In this document: positions 38,867-47,974 of the stretch, piece after piece
Numbering within the stretch: the stretch's first letter is position 1
How the letters are laid out: every line of letters begins with the position of its first letter
Source: Pseudaestuariivita rosea
Lineage (GTDB): Bacteria; Pseudomonadota; Alphaproteobacteria; Rhodobacterales; Rhodobacteraceae
Assembly (NCBI RefSeq): GCF_017592335.1
Contig: NZ_JACNMP010000008.1
Span: 62,001 to 126,000, forward strand
DNA length: 64,000 nt
Reading direction: 5' to 3'
Translations under genes and position numbers: made by a program
Notes under the pieces: model-generated
Databases searched by the model: none
Told to the model about the DNA's origin: nothing
What the model saw: only the letters and a program-made list of their open reading frames with translations

Positions 38867-39812
38867 GACTGTGCAGTATTGGCCCCACCCGCAGGTTCGT
38901 TCCCGTTTCGAACCGCGTCCGGGTGCGCAGGACAGGTGTTGTGTTCGATACGTTCTTGCGACCTTCGCGCAAGACAATGTAAAGGCCGCTGGCAATGATG
39001 ATACCGGCCCCGACAAAGGTCGGCACATCCACGACCTCTTTGAAATAGAAATACCCAAAAGCGCTGGCCCAGATGATCTGCGAATACTGCATGGGGGCCA
39101 CGATCACGGCTTCGCCGTTGCGATAAGCGGCGATCAGGCAAAGCGTGGCGATGAAGGCGAGGGCGGCAATCACGCCGCTTAGGGCGAAATCGACAAGCGG
39201 CATGGGCACATAGACAAAGGGCAGCAGGCAGGCCATCACGATAAAGGTGGCGACCATGGGATAGACCATCAGAACAGCACTGCGTTCCACCCGCCCGATC
39301 TTGCGCACAATGACCGAGGCCGTCGCGCCCCCAATGGCGGCGGTCAGGGCGGCGGCGTGGCCCAATGACAGCTCGGCTGAGCCGGGGCGCAACACGATGA
39401 TCACACCGACCAGTCCGACGATCACAGCCAGCCAGCGCCGGATGCCGACCTTTTCGCCCAGAACCGGAATGGCCAGGATAGTAATCAGCAGGGGCGATGC
39501 AAAAAGGATCGCATAGGTCTGGGCTAGCGGCAGCACTGAAAACGCGTAAAAGGCAGATGCCCCGGTGATCACCACCGCCAAAGTTCGCACCGCCGTCCAG
39601 ACCGGGAATTTCGGGCGCAGATCACCACGCGTTTTGTCGCGCATCAACATCAGCAGAACCAGGGGAAAACCCAGAAGTACGCTGAAAAACACAATCTGAA
39701 AGGCCGCATATTGCGCACCCAAGACCTTTACGATGGCATCATGCGTTGCAAAGACACCAAAGGCCGCCAGCGCAAGCAAGGCCCCTTTGGTGTTTGAAAC
39801 AGGCGCGCTCAT
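38835..39812 (-). CDS. EamA-family (DMT) transporter
   Basis: This 325-residue inner-membrane protein has ten predicted helices in two EamA repeats (about 9-142 and 153-285), with typical ends such as PLLITILAIPVLGEKVG and QIIWASAFGYFYFKEVVD. After the last helix it has a charged C-terminal tail of ~40 residues. It is convergent with the YeiH-like gene. The substrate is unknown; members export amino acids or metabolites. Confidence 0.88.
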   Translation of the reverse strand: MSAPVSNTKGALLALAAFGVFATHDAIVKVLGAQYAAFQIVFFSVLLGFPLVLLMLMRDKTRGDLRPKFPVWTAVRTLAVVITGASAFYAFSVLPLAQTYAILFASPLLITILAIPVLGEKVGIRRWLAVIVGLVGVIIVLRPGSAELSLGHAAALTAAIGGATASVIVRKIGRVERSAVLMVYPMVATFIVMACLLPFVYVPMPLVDFALSGVIAALAFIATLCLIAAYRNGEAVIVAPMQYSQIIWASAFGYFYFKEVVDVPTFVGAGIIIASGLYIVLREGRKNVSNTTPVLRTRTRFETGTNLRVGPILHSQDQEKTDTDA

Positions 39813-39897
39813 CCAGTTTGTCCCTTACGGTTTCGATGTATTCAGTGCGTAACAGCGCGCTGAATGCAAGGGCTGAATACCTGCGCCACAAGTCGGC

Positions 39898-41004
39898 CTA
39901 AAGCGTTTTGTCCAATTCGGCCAGAACCGCATCGCCCATATCCCGGGTTGTGGCGGGCGTTTCACCTGCCGACGGCATCAGATCGGCGGTACGCACTCCG
40001 TTGGCCAGTACATTTTCGACTGCCTTTTCAATGCGATCGGCCTCATCCCCCTTGTCGAAGGAATAGCGCAGGGCCATCGCGAAACTTAGGATGCAGGCAA
40101 TCGGGTTGGCTTTGTTTTGCCCTGCGATATCGGGGGCCGAGCCGTGGACGGGTTCATATAGTGCCTTGGGGCGGCCATTCGCCATCGGTGCCCCAAGACT
40201 GGCCGAGGGCAGCATCCCAAGCGACCCGGTCAGCATCGCGGCGGCATCAGACAGTAGATCACCAAACAGGTTGTCGGTGACGATGACATCGAACTGCTTG
40301 GGCCAGCGGCACAGTTGCATGACGCCTGCATCGGCGTACATATGGCTTAGCTCGACATCCGGGTAATCTTCGTCGTGGACCTTTTGCACAATCTCGCGCC
40401 ACAAAATGCCCGACTCCATGACATTCGCTTTTTCCATCGAACACACTTTATTGCCCCGCCGACGGGCCAGTTCAAAGGCGGATCGGGCAACGCGGTCGAT
40501 CTCAGATTCCGTATAGCGTTGGGTGTTGATGCCCACACGCTCGTTGCCCTCTTCAATGATCCCACGGGGTTCGCCGAAATAAATACCAGACGTCAGTTCG
40601 CGCACGATCATAATGTCCAGACCTGCGACGACATCTTTTTTCAGTGACGAAAAATCGGCCAGCGCGTCAAAGCATTGTGCCGGGCGCAGGTTGGCAAAGA
40701 GGTCCATTTCCTTGCGCAAACGCAGCAGCCCGCGTTCGGGTTTGACGCTGAAATCCAGGTCATCGTATTTCGGCCCGCCCACGGCGCCCAGCAGCACTGC
40801 GTCAACCTCCTGCGCTTTGGCCATCGTGTCATCATGCAGCGGCGTGCCGTGTGCATCATAGGCGGCACCGCCGACCAGATCTTCGCTGACGTCAAAGGTC
40901 AGCCCCCGCTTGTGACCAAACCAGTCGATGATCCGCGTCACCTGGCCCATGACTTCGGGGCCAATGCCGTCGCCGGCCAGTATCAGAATCGACGGGTTAC
41001 TCAT
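39898..41004 (-). CDS. leuB: 3-isopropylmalate dehydrogenase
   Basis: This 368-residue enzyme oxidises and decarboxylates 3-isopropylmalate in leucine synthesis. [11 protein letters not shown] opens the nucleotide domain, [14 protein letters not shown] near 135-148 is the substrate arm, and [28 protein letters not shown] near 245-272 carries the metal-binding Asp residues. leuD lies 2 kb upstream on the same strand, with two unrelated genes between them. Confidence 0.96.
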   Translation of the reverse strand: MSNPSILILAGDGIGPEVMGQVTRIIDWFGHKRGLTFDVSEDLVGGAAYDAHGTPLHDDTMAKAQEVDAVLLGAVGGPKYDDLDFSVKPERGLLRLRKEMDLFANLRPAQCFDALADFSSLKKDVVAGLDIMIVRELTSGIYFGEPRGIIEEGNERVGINTQRYTESEIDRVARSAFELARRRGNKVCSMEKANVMESGILWREIVQKVHDEDYPDVELSHMYADAGVMQLCRWPKQFDVIVTDNLFGDLLSDAAAMLTGSLGMLPSASLGAPMANGRPKALYEPVHGSAPDIAGQNKANPIACILSFAMALRYSFDKGDEADRIEKAVENVLANGVRTADLMPSAGETPATTRDMGDAVLAELDKTL

Positions 41005-41073
41005 GCGGTGTCCTTTTCATTCAACAGATCGCGCCCGTGGCTAGCGAGTTCGGCCCAGATGGTCAAGAAAGGA

Positions 41074-42201
41074 TCAATCGAGGTAGAGATCCACCCAGAG
41101 CAGGCGATGGCGGCTGGCTTGGGTCCAATCGGCGGGCAGGTCATATCGGCTTGCTTCATCCTCGGTTGGTGAAAACACGCCCGCCGCCTTGATGCGCCAG
41201 CTTTGCGCAGGCAAAACATAGTCCAATCGAAGGGCGCCGATATCGTCGAAAAAGGCGGTATCTGTGGGGCCATGCGGGTCTTGGATTTTCGGATGGGTCA
41301 GGATGTCTTGCATGGCTTTACTGCGACCATCGCCCTTTTCCGGGTCCAGATTGCTGACACCGACTATCACAAAATCACGCGGGGCATTTTGGCCTTCGAT
41401 ATGGTGAAGCCAGAACAGGTTTTCATCTTGGTTTCTAAGGCCATTGCGATCTTCAGGCCCGTCGAAGACCGGTGGCGTGGCGTGATAGGTCAGCAGGGTC
41501 AGCACACGATCATTAAGCAGGCGGATGGGAACTGACCAATGTGCGGTGGAGGAGAGGCGCTGGATTTTCTGGACCTCGGGGCTGGGGAAGGGCGCCTCGT
41601 CGACTTTAGGCAGCGTCGCCCAGGGCAGTTCGGCCCAGATCACATCGGAAAAATCTGTTGTCTGATCCAACTGGATGGGATGTTTGGACAGCACCAGTAA
41701 ACCGTTCTGACCGTGAAACAGACCGTACCCCTGGCCGTCGCGCGGCGTTCCTGTGCGCCCGTCGCCGTCCATATCCAGACCCGTGGCGCGGCCAGCATTT
41801 GGCTGCCTAGTGAAAATGTGGGGGTATTCAGCGCCTTGATCCGCAATCAGATCACGCAGAGCTTTGGCGGTGATGCCGTGATAATCATAATCAACGCCTT
41901 GCAGGGTGATAAGATCGGGGTTCGCAGCTGCAATAATCCTGGCGATTGTGATGATATCGGCGTCCTGACGGACAATATCACGCAATAAAAGACCCGGGCC
42001 TTTCCGCGACAGTTCAGTATGAAAACTGGCAACCCGTACCGTTTCAGCCTGTGCGCAAACAGCTAGACACCATATCAGGCAAAGACCAAACCATCCTCTT
42101 CGCCTTGCGGATAGGCGCTGCGTCGCTTTTTCATGATCAGCTTTGCGACCCGCCCCATGGCGAGGCCACGCATAAACAGACTGGCGGGGATAAAGGCCCA
42201 T
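41074..42201 (-). CDS. endonuclease/exonuclease/phosphatase-fold protein, probably exported
   Basis: This protein of up to 375 residues has a hydrophobic segment (GWFGLCLIWCLAVCAQA, about 36-52) that looks like a signal peptide, then an EEP domain: ANPDLITLQGVDYDYHG, GLDMDGDGRTGT, LPWATLP and a C-terminal RLDYVLPAQSW then ASRHRLLWVDL. In canonical enzymes LQEV and SDH hold the catalytic Glu and Asp-His pair; here they are LQGV and SRH, so activity may differ. The only ATG in frame, 42201, overlaps the upstream membrane-protein gene by 127 bases; a non-ATG start nearer the signal peptide is possible. It sits between leuD and leuB. Confidence 0.75.
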   Translation of the reverse strand: MGLYPRQSVYAWPRHGAGRKADHEKATQRLSARRRGWFGLCLIWCLAVCAQAETVRVASFHTELSRKGPGLLLRDIVRQDADIITIARIIAAANPDLITLQGVDYDYHGITAKALRDLIADQGAEYPHIFTRQPNAGRATGLDMDGDGRTGTPRDGQGYGLFHGQNGLLVLSKHPIQLDQTTDFSDVIWAELPWATLPKVDEAPFPSPEVQKIQRLSSTAHWSVPIRLLNDRVLTLLTYHATPPVFDGPEDRNGLRNQDENLFWLHHIEGQNAPRDFVIVGVSNLDPEKGDGRSKAMQDILTHPKIQDPHGPTDTAFFDDIGALRLDYVLPAQSWRIKAAGVFSPTEDEASRYDLPADWTQASRHRLLWVDLYLD

Positions 42202-42908
42202 GCAGCAACAACCCAGATCATCGTTTGATAGTGAGCAAGGGAGAAGGCATCAAACACATGCGCAACGCCCCCGATCATGACTGGTACGATAAATGGCAGC
42301 AAAACCCCTAAAGTAACGTTAATGTAAGAATCCCGGTTCAGTCTTTTGATAACATCGCCACCGGCCGTTGGGTCAAAGGTGGGCAGATTGACCCAAACAT
42401 TGAAAACGCTGCGGGCGGGCCATCGGCTAAATCCCAGAAAAAACATGAAAAAGATCACCGACAAAAACGACATAGCATAGCTAAGGCCAGCCGCGATCAG
42501 TAACATCTGCGCCTGATCTTCTGACCCTTCGGGCAGCATGGTGATCATCAACCTGACAGGTGAAAACGGTGCGTCGATCTGCGCAGCAACTGTCGCGCCG
42601 ATTTTCGTCAGAAATTCGGTCAGGGCAGTGGGTTCGTAAAGCCCGCGGCAGATCAGGCTAAGCACCACGACCGTCGCGAAAAGCGACAGGAACCGTATGC
42701 GGTTGAAGGGCGGGGCGTCGCGAAACTCAATAAGGCTGGGGTAGGTTGACGCATATTCAAAGATCGTCATACCCGCCGCGAAAAGGGCGATCAGCGCCAC
42801 GATTTGTAGCGTGTCGACCGTCAGCCCAGGCAACAGGATAGACGGCGTTGCGATCAGAACGATCACCAAAAATGCACGTAACACTGAACTGGCAAACCGA
42901 ATTACCAC
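42075..42908 (-). CDS. multi-pass membrane protein of unknown function
   Basis: This 277-residue protein has six or so hydrophobic segments (about 8-28, 34-52, 72-90, 135-160, 198-220 and 228-250) and a short charged C-terminus (MKKRRSAYPQGEEDG). I recognise no family. It lies immediately upstream of the phosphoesterase-like gene, with overlap, and between leuB and leuD on the same strand. It may be a lineage-conserved gene of this leu locus, but its function is unknown. Confidence 0.7.
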   Translation of the reverse strand: MVIRFASSVLRAFLVIVLIATPSILLPGLTVDTLQIVALIALFAAGMTIFEYASTYPSLIEFRDAPPFNRIRFLSLFATVVVLSLICRGLYEPTALTEFLTKIGATVAAQIDAPFSPVRLMITMLPEGSEDQAQMLLIAAGLSYAMSFLSVIFFMFFLGFSRWPARSVFNVWVNLPTFDPTAGGDVIKRLNRDSYINVTLGVLLPFIVPVMIGGVAHVFDAFSLAHYQTMIWVVAAWAFIPASLFMRGLAMGRVAKLIMKKRRSAYPQGEEDGLVFA

Positions 42909-43074
42909 TTACATCCCCCTGTTCCTGGCACTGTTTGACGGGTTCAGCAGCAAACACACGAAAGACCCACAGCGCGGCGACCCTGTTTTGCTAATCGCCA
43001 TTTCTTAACTTTGACTTAACAAATGAGGCAAATTCGTGGTGAATTTGGCGCCATATTGGTGTTTCTTGATAACA

Positions 43075-43097
43075 AAAAAAGGGCCACGAATGGCCCT
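43075..43097 (-). terminator. terminator after leuD
   Basis: On the minus strand AGGGCCA-TTCG-TGGCCCT is a perfect 7-bp hairpin followed by TTTTTT. It lies 25 bases past the leuD stop, so leuD is not co-transcribed with leuB. Confidence 0.9.
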
Positions 43098-43121
43098 ATT
43101 GTTCGCAAGATCGGAGTTTTG

Positions 43122-43727
43122 TCAGACCCAGGGACGCTGCTGTTGCATCGTGTTTTCATAGGCGGCGATGGCGGGTGCTTTTTCAAGCGACAAAGCGATG
43201 TCGTCCAAGCCATTGAGCAGGCAGTGTTTTTTAAACGCATCAACTTCAAAGGAAAAACTCTCGCCGTCAGATGTCGTGACGGTCTGTGCCTCAAGATCAA
43301 TGGTCATGCGGGCGTTTGCCCCTTTTTCGGCATCTTTCATTAAGACATCGACAACCTCTTGCGGCAGGGCGATGGGCAGAATGCCGTTCTTGAAGCAATT
43401 GTTATAAAAGATATCCGCAAATGATGGGGCGATAACGCAGCGAATCCCGAAATCCTTGATTGCCCAGGGGGCATGTTCGCGCGATGATCCGCAGCCAAAG
43501 TTATCGCCGGCCACCAGAATTTCGGCATTGCGATAGGCGGGTTGGTTCAGAACAAAATCTTCGATCTCGTTCCCGTTGTCGTCATAACGCATCTCGTCAA
43601 AAAGGTTCACACCAAGGCCCGAGCGTTTGATGGTTTTGAGGAACTGTTTGGGAATGATCATATCGGTGTCGACATTGATCAGGGGCAGGGGTGCCGCAAT
43701 TCCGGTCAATTTCTCAAATTTATCCAT
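43122..43727 (-). CDS. leuD: 3-isopropylmalate dehydratase small subunit
   Basis: This 201-residue swivel-domain subunit works with LeuC to isomerise isopropylmalate. [16 protein letters not shown] near 19-34, [17 protein letters not shown] near 73-89 and [17 protein letters not shown] near 102-118 are the family motifs. leuC, usually just upstream, is not in the window; instead DUF1289, ruvX and ccmI genes lie upstream. A strong terminator follows. Confidence 0.96.
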   Translation of the reverse strand: MDKFEKLTGIAAPLPLINVDTDMIIPKQFLKTIKRSGLGVNLFDEMRYDDNGNEIEDFVLNQPAYRNAEILVAGDNFGCGSSREHAPWAIKDFGIRCVIAPSFADIFYNNCFKNGILPIALPQEVVDVLMKDAEKGANARMTIDLEAQTVTTSDGESFSFEVDAFKKHCLLNGLDDIALSLEKAPAIAAYENTMQQQRPWV

Positions 43728-43798
43728 GATGTGGTCCTTGTCATATCAAGTGTGCAGGCCGTTTATTAGACGACATTGCCGCAGGATACCATAGGTTT

Positions 43799-44032
43799 TC
43801 AGCGCTCGGACAGCCGTGCTGCGCGTCCGCCGCGACGTTTTTGCAGGCGGGGTGCGCGTGTTGGCAGCTCTTCCATCACCTGGCTGCGCGCCTCGGGGGT
43901 CATGCGGCCCCAGTTCGTGATTTCGTCGATGGACCGAAAACAGCCGGTGCAAATGCGTTCGGTCGGGTGGACCACGCAGATGTTTATGCAGGGGCTTTCT
44001 ATTTCAGCCCGTTTCCAGATGTCACTGCTCAT
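43799..44032 (-). CDS. DUF1289 protein
   Basis: This 77-residue protein has the DUF1289 cysteine pattern SPCINIC...ICTGCFRSIDEI (Cys15, 19, 28 and 31), likely a small metal-binding site, followed by a helical stretch and a basic C-terminal tail (LQKRRGGRAARL). Its start overlaps the end of ruvX by 11 bases. Function unknown. Confidence 0.88.
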   Translation of the reverse strand: MSSDIWKRAEIESPCINICVVHPTERICTGCFRSIDEITNWGRMTPEARSQVMEELPTRAPRLQKRRGGRAARLSER

Positions 44033-44504
44033 GCGGCTGCCTTATGTGATTTAATCGATCTAGTGCACCTTGCAGAATATATCCAGCGGCAACGTGATCG
44101 ATCACCTCGGCGCGACGTTTTCGTGTCGTATCTGCCTCAAGCAGCGCGCGTTCGGCGGCGACGGTCGACAGGCGTTCGTCCCAGAACCCGATGGGCAGGT
44201 CGGTCAGGCGCGACAAATTGCGGGCAAAGGCGCGGGTGGATTGACAGCGGGGGCCTTCGGTACCGTCCATATTGCGCGGCAGGCCGAGGATAAAGCCGCC
44301 CAGATTGCGGGTCTTGGCAATCTGAAGCAGGCGTTGGGCATCTAGGGTGAATTTCTTGCGTTTTATTGTCTCAAGCGGCGAAGACACCGACCGCAAGCTA
44401 TCAGACACCGCCACCCCGATGGTGTGCGTGCCCAGATCAAGGCCTGCCAGCGCTGTCATCGGTTGCGCTGTTGCGGCGAAGTCCTCAAGCGTTTCGCAGA
44501 TCAA
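44022..44504 (-). CDS. ruvX: putative pre-16S rRNA nuclease / Holliday junction resolvase-like YqgF
   Basis: This 160-residue RNase H-fold protein has GLDLGTHTIGVAVSDSLR near 24-41, where the first Asp is catalytic, GLPRNMDGTEGPRC near 94 and FWDERLSTVAAERALLE near 127. The E. coli relative matures the 5' end of 16S rRNA. The start overlaps the ccmI stop by 4 bases. Confidence 0.93.
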   Translation of the reverse strand: MICETLEDFAATAQPMTALAGLDLGTHTIGVAVSDSLRSVSSPLETIKRKKFTLDAQRLLQIAKTRNLGGFILGLPRNMDGTEGPRCQSTRAFARNLSRLTDLPIGFWDERLSTVAAERALLEADTTRKRRAEVIDHVAAGYILQGALDRLNHIRQPHEQ

Positions 44505-45853
44505 TCCGCCACCCCTGCACGACGCGCCGCGCTTTCAATAACCTCAAGGGCGTCGTCCAGCCCCTGAAACGCCTGCTGAGCATCAACCCAGACGGCGCGT
44601 GCGCGATCGGTCTGGCCCAGAACGCCATAGGCCTGGATCAGCCGCGCCCAGTCTTCGGGCGGGCCACCGGCGGTGCTAAGGCGGTCGGCCAGCCCATTCA
44701 CCATTCCTTGGATCATTGCGTTGCGATCTTCGGGGTCCATATCCTGCGCGGCGGCGATATCATCGGCGGTGGGGCCTGTCAGCATATCGGGCAGTGTGAA
44801 CTGAGCGCCCGCGCGCATTGCCACCAATTCGATCTGACGCATGATCGGCGCGATCCAGGGGGCGTTGGCAGGGCCTTCATCCAACTGCTGTTGCCATATG
44901 CGGAAAGCAACGTCGGGACGCCCGATCTGGCTGAACATCAGGCCCGAGTAATACCGGGCACGACCGTTGTTCGGATCGCGGGCCAATGCGCCATCCAGCG
45001 CCGCCTCGGCCTCGGGTGACACATAACCGCCCGCAGCCAGCACCATAAGTTCGGCATGGTCTGCGTAATCCTCGGCGGTGACCTGATCGCCCAGCAACTC
45101 GATCACACGGGCTTGAGCGCGATGGGCGGCCGCAAAGTTCTGCATCCGCGCTTCGGTCGTGGCCAGCAGAACGTAGCCCTGCAGGTCATCGGGGCGGTTT
45201 TCTAGAATATCACGTAACTGCTGCAACAGCGCCTGATCACGGCTGACGGCAGGGGGGCGTCCGGCTGAGGTGCGGCGGGTCTCAAATTCCTGTTCGGCTA
45301 CCGCCTGCGACGGACGGGTGTCGCGGGCCATTTCGGCTGTCTGAATCCGCGCCTGATGGGGCAGGTCGCCATAACCGGGCGCGCCCACACCATCAAAGAT
45401 AAGGGCCAACGTGTAGTCTCTGCCAAAGACTGATACTGAAAAATCCGTTTGTTCTTTCAAAGTTATCAGCCGAGCATCGCTTACCCCGAGCCAGTTTAAA
45501 ATTCGCGCGCTACCGGCATAGGTAGCAAAAGTGATAGCAAAGACAATCAGCACCGTTACACCGGCCGTGACCGGATCGAACCGTTTGCCTTTATGGCCCT
45601 GCGCGGTCTCTTTCTGAATCTTTTTGTCCGCATCCAGAATGCGGCGCGATACCTCGATGCGCAGCCGCTCGGCCTCTTCTGCGTCTATCACGTTGCGGGC
45701 CAGATCGCGGTCGATCTCTTTTAGCTGCTCACGATAGACCTGCATGTCAAAAGCTGCAGCGGGCACAGCATCGGCACCGGCGCGGCGCAGCGCGGAAATC
45801 AGCAGCAGCGCAACCGCCGCGGTCATTAATATAGTCAGGATCCAGAACATCAT
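44501..45853 (-). CDS. ccmI: c-type cytochrome biogenesis protein CcmI
   Basis: This 450-residue membrane protein holds apocytochrome c during haem attachment. It has an N-terminal helix (FWILTILMTAAVALLLISAL), a Leu/Glu-rich cytoplasmic coiled coil (REQLKEIDRDLARNVIDAEEAERLRIEVSRR split over about 41-72), a second helix near 100-125 and a periplasmic TPR domain of about 200 residues. The other ccm genes are not nearby. It is first of a ccmI-ruvX-DUF1289 operon. Confidence 0.93.
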   Translation of the reverse strand: MMFWILTILMTAAVALLLISALRRAGADAVPAAAFDMQVYREQLKEIDRDLARNVIDAEEAERLRIEVSRRILDADKKIQKETAQGHKGKRFDPVTAGVTVLIVFAITFATYAGSARILNWLGVSDARLITLKEQTDFSVSVFGRDYTLALIFDGVGAPGYGDLPHQARIQTAEMARDTRPSQAVAEQEFETRRTSAGRPPAVSRDQALLQQLRDILENRPDDLQGYVLLATTEARMQNFAAAHRAQARVIELLGDQVTAEDYADHAELMVLAAGGYVSPEAEAALDGALARDPNNGRARYYSGLMFSQIGRPDVAFRIWQQQLDEGPANAPWIAPIMRQIELVAMRAGAQFTLPDMLTGPTADDIAAAQDMDPEDRNAMIQGMVNGLADRLSTAGGPPEDWARLIQAYGVLGQTDRARAVWVDAQQAFQGLDDALEVIESAARRAGVAD

Positions 45854-45998
45854 TTTGCTTACCTAAGCCCAATCGCTGCGCGGCAAAACCCCCAATCGCA
45901 AGATGTCGCAGATGTGGGGTATTGTGCCGCTGCCGGTCGTGGGCCACAGTAGCAATCGCCTAACACTATTGGCCAGACCAGACTGGGATTTTATCGCC

Positions 45999-47243
45999 AT
46001 GAAGCGCTATTCGGTTTTCGCCATCGCCCGAGAGGCCGCACGCTATCATACCGGGTGGGAACGGGCCTGGGCCGCGCGCGCGCCGAAAAAGAAGTATGAT
46101 GTGATCATTGTGGGTGCGGGTGGTCACGGGTTGGCGACTGCTTACTATCTGGGCCGCAACCACGGGATCAGGAACGTCGCGGTGCTGGAAAAGGGCTGGT
46201 TGGGCGGCGGCAATACCGGGCGGAACACGACGATTATCCGGTCGAATTACCTGCAGGACCCGTCCGCCGCGATCTACGAAAAATCGCGCAGCTTGTATGA
46301 AACGCTGTCACAGGATCTGAACTACAACGTCATGTTCAGCCCGCGCGGCGTGATGATGCTGGCCCAGACCCACCATGAGGTACGGGGATATCAACGCACG
46401 GCCCACGCAAATGCCCTGCAAGGGGTGGCCACCGAATACATCAGCCCGCAGCGCGTGAAAGAGCTATGCCCGATCATCGACATCGACGGGCCGCGGTACC
46501 CTGTGCTTGGCGCGCTCTGGCAGCCCCGCGGTGGCACAGCCCGGCACGACGCAGTGGCCTGGGGCTATGCGCGGGCGTGTTCGGACATGGGAATGGACAT
46601 CATCCAGCAATGCGAAGTGACCGCCGTGCGCCAGTCGGGCAGCAAGGTCACCGGCGTCAGCACCACGAAGGGCGAGATTGACTGCGATAAGCTAGGCATC
46701 GTCGTGGCGGGGCATTCAGGCGTTCTGGCCGATATGGCGGGTTTCCGTCTGCCCATCGAAAGCGTGGCGCTTCAGGCGCTGGTGTCCGAGCCCATAAAGC
46801 CCTGCATGGACGTCGTCGTGATGGCCAACACCGTGCATGGGTATATGAGCCAGTCGGACAAGGGCGAAATGGTCATCGGCGGCGGCGCGGACGGGTATAA
46901 CAACTACACCCAACGGGGCAGCTTTCATCATATCGAGGAAACCGTGCGCGCGCTGATCGAAACCTTCCCGATGATCAGCCGGTTGAAAATGCTTCGGCAA
47001 TGGGGCGGGATCGTGGATATGACGGGGGACCGGTCGCCCATCCTATCGAAAACACCGCTTGAGGGCTGTTTCATCAACTGCGGATGGGGCACTGGCGGGT
47101 TCAAAGCCATCCCCGGATCAGGCTGGGGCATGGCGGAACTGATGGCCAAGGGGGCGTCACCGCTGACGGATGCGTTTACATTGGACCGGTTCCGCGAAGG
47201 GCGGTTTATTGACGAGAGCGTAGCCGCGGGGGTGGCGCACTGA
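45999..47243 (+). CDS. soxB: sarcosine oxidase beta subunit
   Basis: This 414-residue FAD-dependent subunit of heterotetrameric sarcosine oxidase oxidises sarcosine to glycine, passing the one-carbon unit to folate. The Rossmann motif VGAGGHGLATAYYLGRNHG is at ~38-56, followed by LGGGNTGRNTTIIRSNYL near 69-86 and GWGTGGFKAIPGSGW near 371. The start at 45999 is chosen over an upstream ATG at 45903, since family proteins begin with this MKRYSVF stretch. Its stop overlaps the next ATG in TGATG. The usual next gene, soxD, is displaced by a ~1-kb insertion. Confidence 0.95.
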   Translation: MKRYSVFAIAREAARYHTGWERAWAARAPKKKYDVIIVGAGGHGLATAYYLGRNHGIRNVAVLEKGWLGGGNTGRNTTIIRSNYLQDPSAAIYEKSRSLYETLSQDLNYNVMFSPRGVMMLAQTHHEVRGYQRTAHANALQGVATEYISPQRVKELCPIIDIDGPRYPVLGALWQPRGGTARHDAVAWGYARACSDMGMDIIQQCEVTAVRQSGSKVTGVSTTKGEIDCDKLGIVVAGHSGVLADMAGFRLPIESVALQALVSEPIKPCMDVVVMANTVHGYMSQSDKGEMVIGGGADGYNNYTQRGSFHHIEETVRALIETFPMISRLKMLRQWGGIVDMTGDRSPILSKTPLEGCFINCGWGTGGFKAIPGSGWGMAELMAKGASPLTDAFTLDRFREGRFIDESVAAGVAH

Positions 47244-47605
47244 TGGCCCAACTATCACTAGAAGATTTTATATTTGAGACACTTACCGCAATCTCAAATG
47301 GTGTAACACGCGCGCAGAAAAAATCGAAAGATGACAATAGTGTACCAATCGCACCTGCAGGAGTTGGCGGCAAAATGACTGAGCATGGCGAACAACTAGT
47401 GAAATTCTCGGTCACTGTAGAAGTTGCCGAACAGAGTACGAAGTCTGGAAAAATAGAAGCCAACGCCAATTTCGTATCTGTCATTTCTGGGCGTGCTGGT
47501 GTTGAGGGTGGGAAAGAAAGCAACGACAGAAGTGCTCATGTAATTGAGTTTAGCGTGCCGATGAACTTTGGTTCAGTTTGGCGTCATGAAGAAGGAGATG
47601 AATAG
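47243..47605 (+). CDS. small beta-rich protein resembling trypsin-co-occurring domain 2
   Basis: This 120-residue protein begins with a helix (LSLEDFIFETLTAISNGVTRAQ), then a strand-rich part (VKFSVTVEVAEQ, ISGRAGVEGGKESN, HVIEFSVPM). This layout is like trypco2, a domain found next to trypsin-like proteases in bacterial conflict loci; the match is by eye and modest. Codon use is far more AT-rich than in soxB. It is placed so that its ATG overlaps the soxB stop. It is not a normal member of sox operons and is probably an acquired gene. Confidence 0.6.
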   Translation: MAQLSLEDFIFETLTAISNGVTRAQKKSKDDNSVPIAPAGVGGKMTEHGEQLVKFSVTVEVAEQSTKSGKIEANANFVSVISGRAGVEGGKESNDRSAHVIEFSVPMNFGSVWRHEEGDE

Positions 47606-47725
47606 TTGTCATTTGTTTTTCATCGCTTCTTAGAAACTATTGTTCATAGAACCAAACTTATTATCGGTGATGGTCCAAGCTTAGATAAGCATCAAATTTG
47701 CTTTTGGATTGATAGATTTACTTCA
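47606..47725 (+). pseudogene. possible truncated second gene of the insertion
   Basis: A TTG codon at 47606 follows the trypco2-like stop, with GGAGATGAA placed as a good ribosome-binding site. The frame reads SFVFHRFLETIVHRTKLIIG and continues through DGPSLDKHQICFWIDRFTSF, which looks like real protein. It breaks off at a CCCCCCCACC tract near 47720, where the DNA becomes the end of a minus-strand gene. The frame remains open to 48226, but that part is antisense to two small membrane genes. It is probably the 5' end of an effector-type gene that was cut. Confidence 0.4.
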
Positions 47726-47920
47726 TTCCCCCCCACCATCTCCGCCGAAAGAGCCTCCGTCGGAATAATGATCGGGTCGTATCTGAGACTCGCCTGTGCG
47801 AAGATTTTTACCAGACCCACGGCGTTTTCTGCGCGTTTTCCATGTCTCACCGATATAGAGCAACAGCGCGGGGACGCTCATCGTGAAGATGACCAGAACG
47901 ATGATAAGAAGCCATTTCAT
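47723..47920 (-). CDS. small single-pass membrane protein
   Basis: This 65-residue protein has a membrane helix (KWLLIIVLVIFTMSVPALLLYIG) at the N-terminus, a basic stretch (KTRRKRRGSGKNLR) and a Gly/Asp-rich tail (DGGSFGGDGGGE). AGGT lies 6 bases upstream of the ATG. It is oriented against the sox operon within the inserted DNA. Function unknown. Confidence 0.5.
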   Translation of the reverse strand: MKWLLIIVLVIFTMSVPALLLYIGETWKTRRKRRGSGKNLRTGESQIRPDHYSDGGSFGGDGGGE

Positions 47921-47974
47921 TTAACACCTGTGCTTCGATGCCATTTATCGATGATTGAGCTGTTTGCAATTCGC

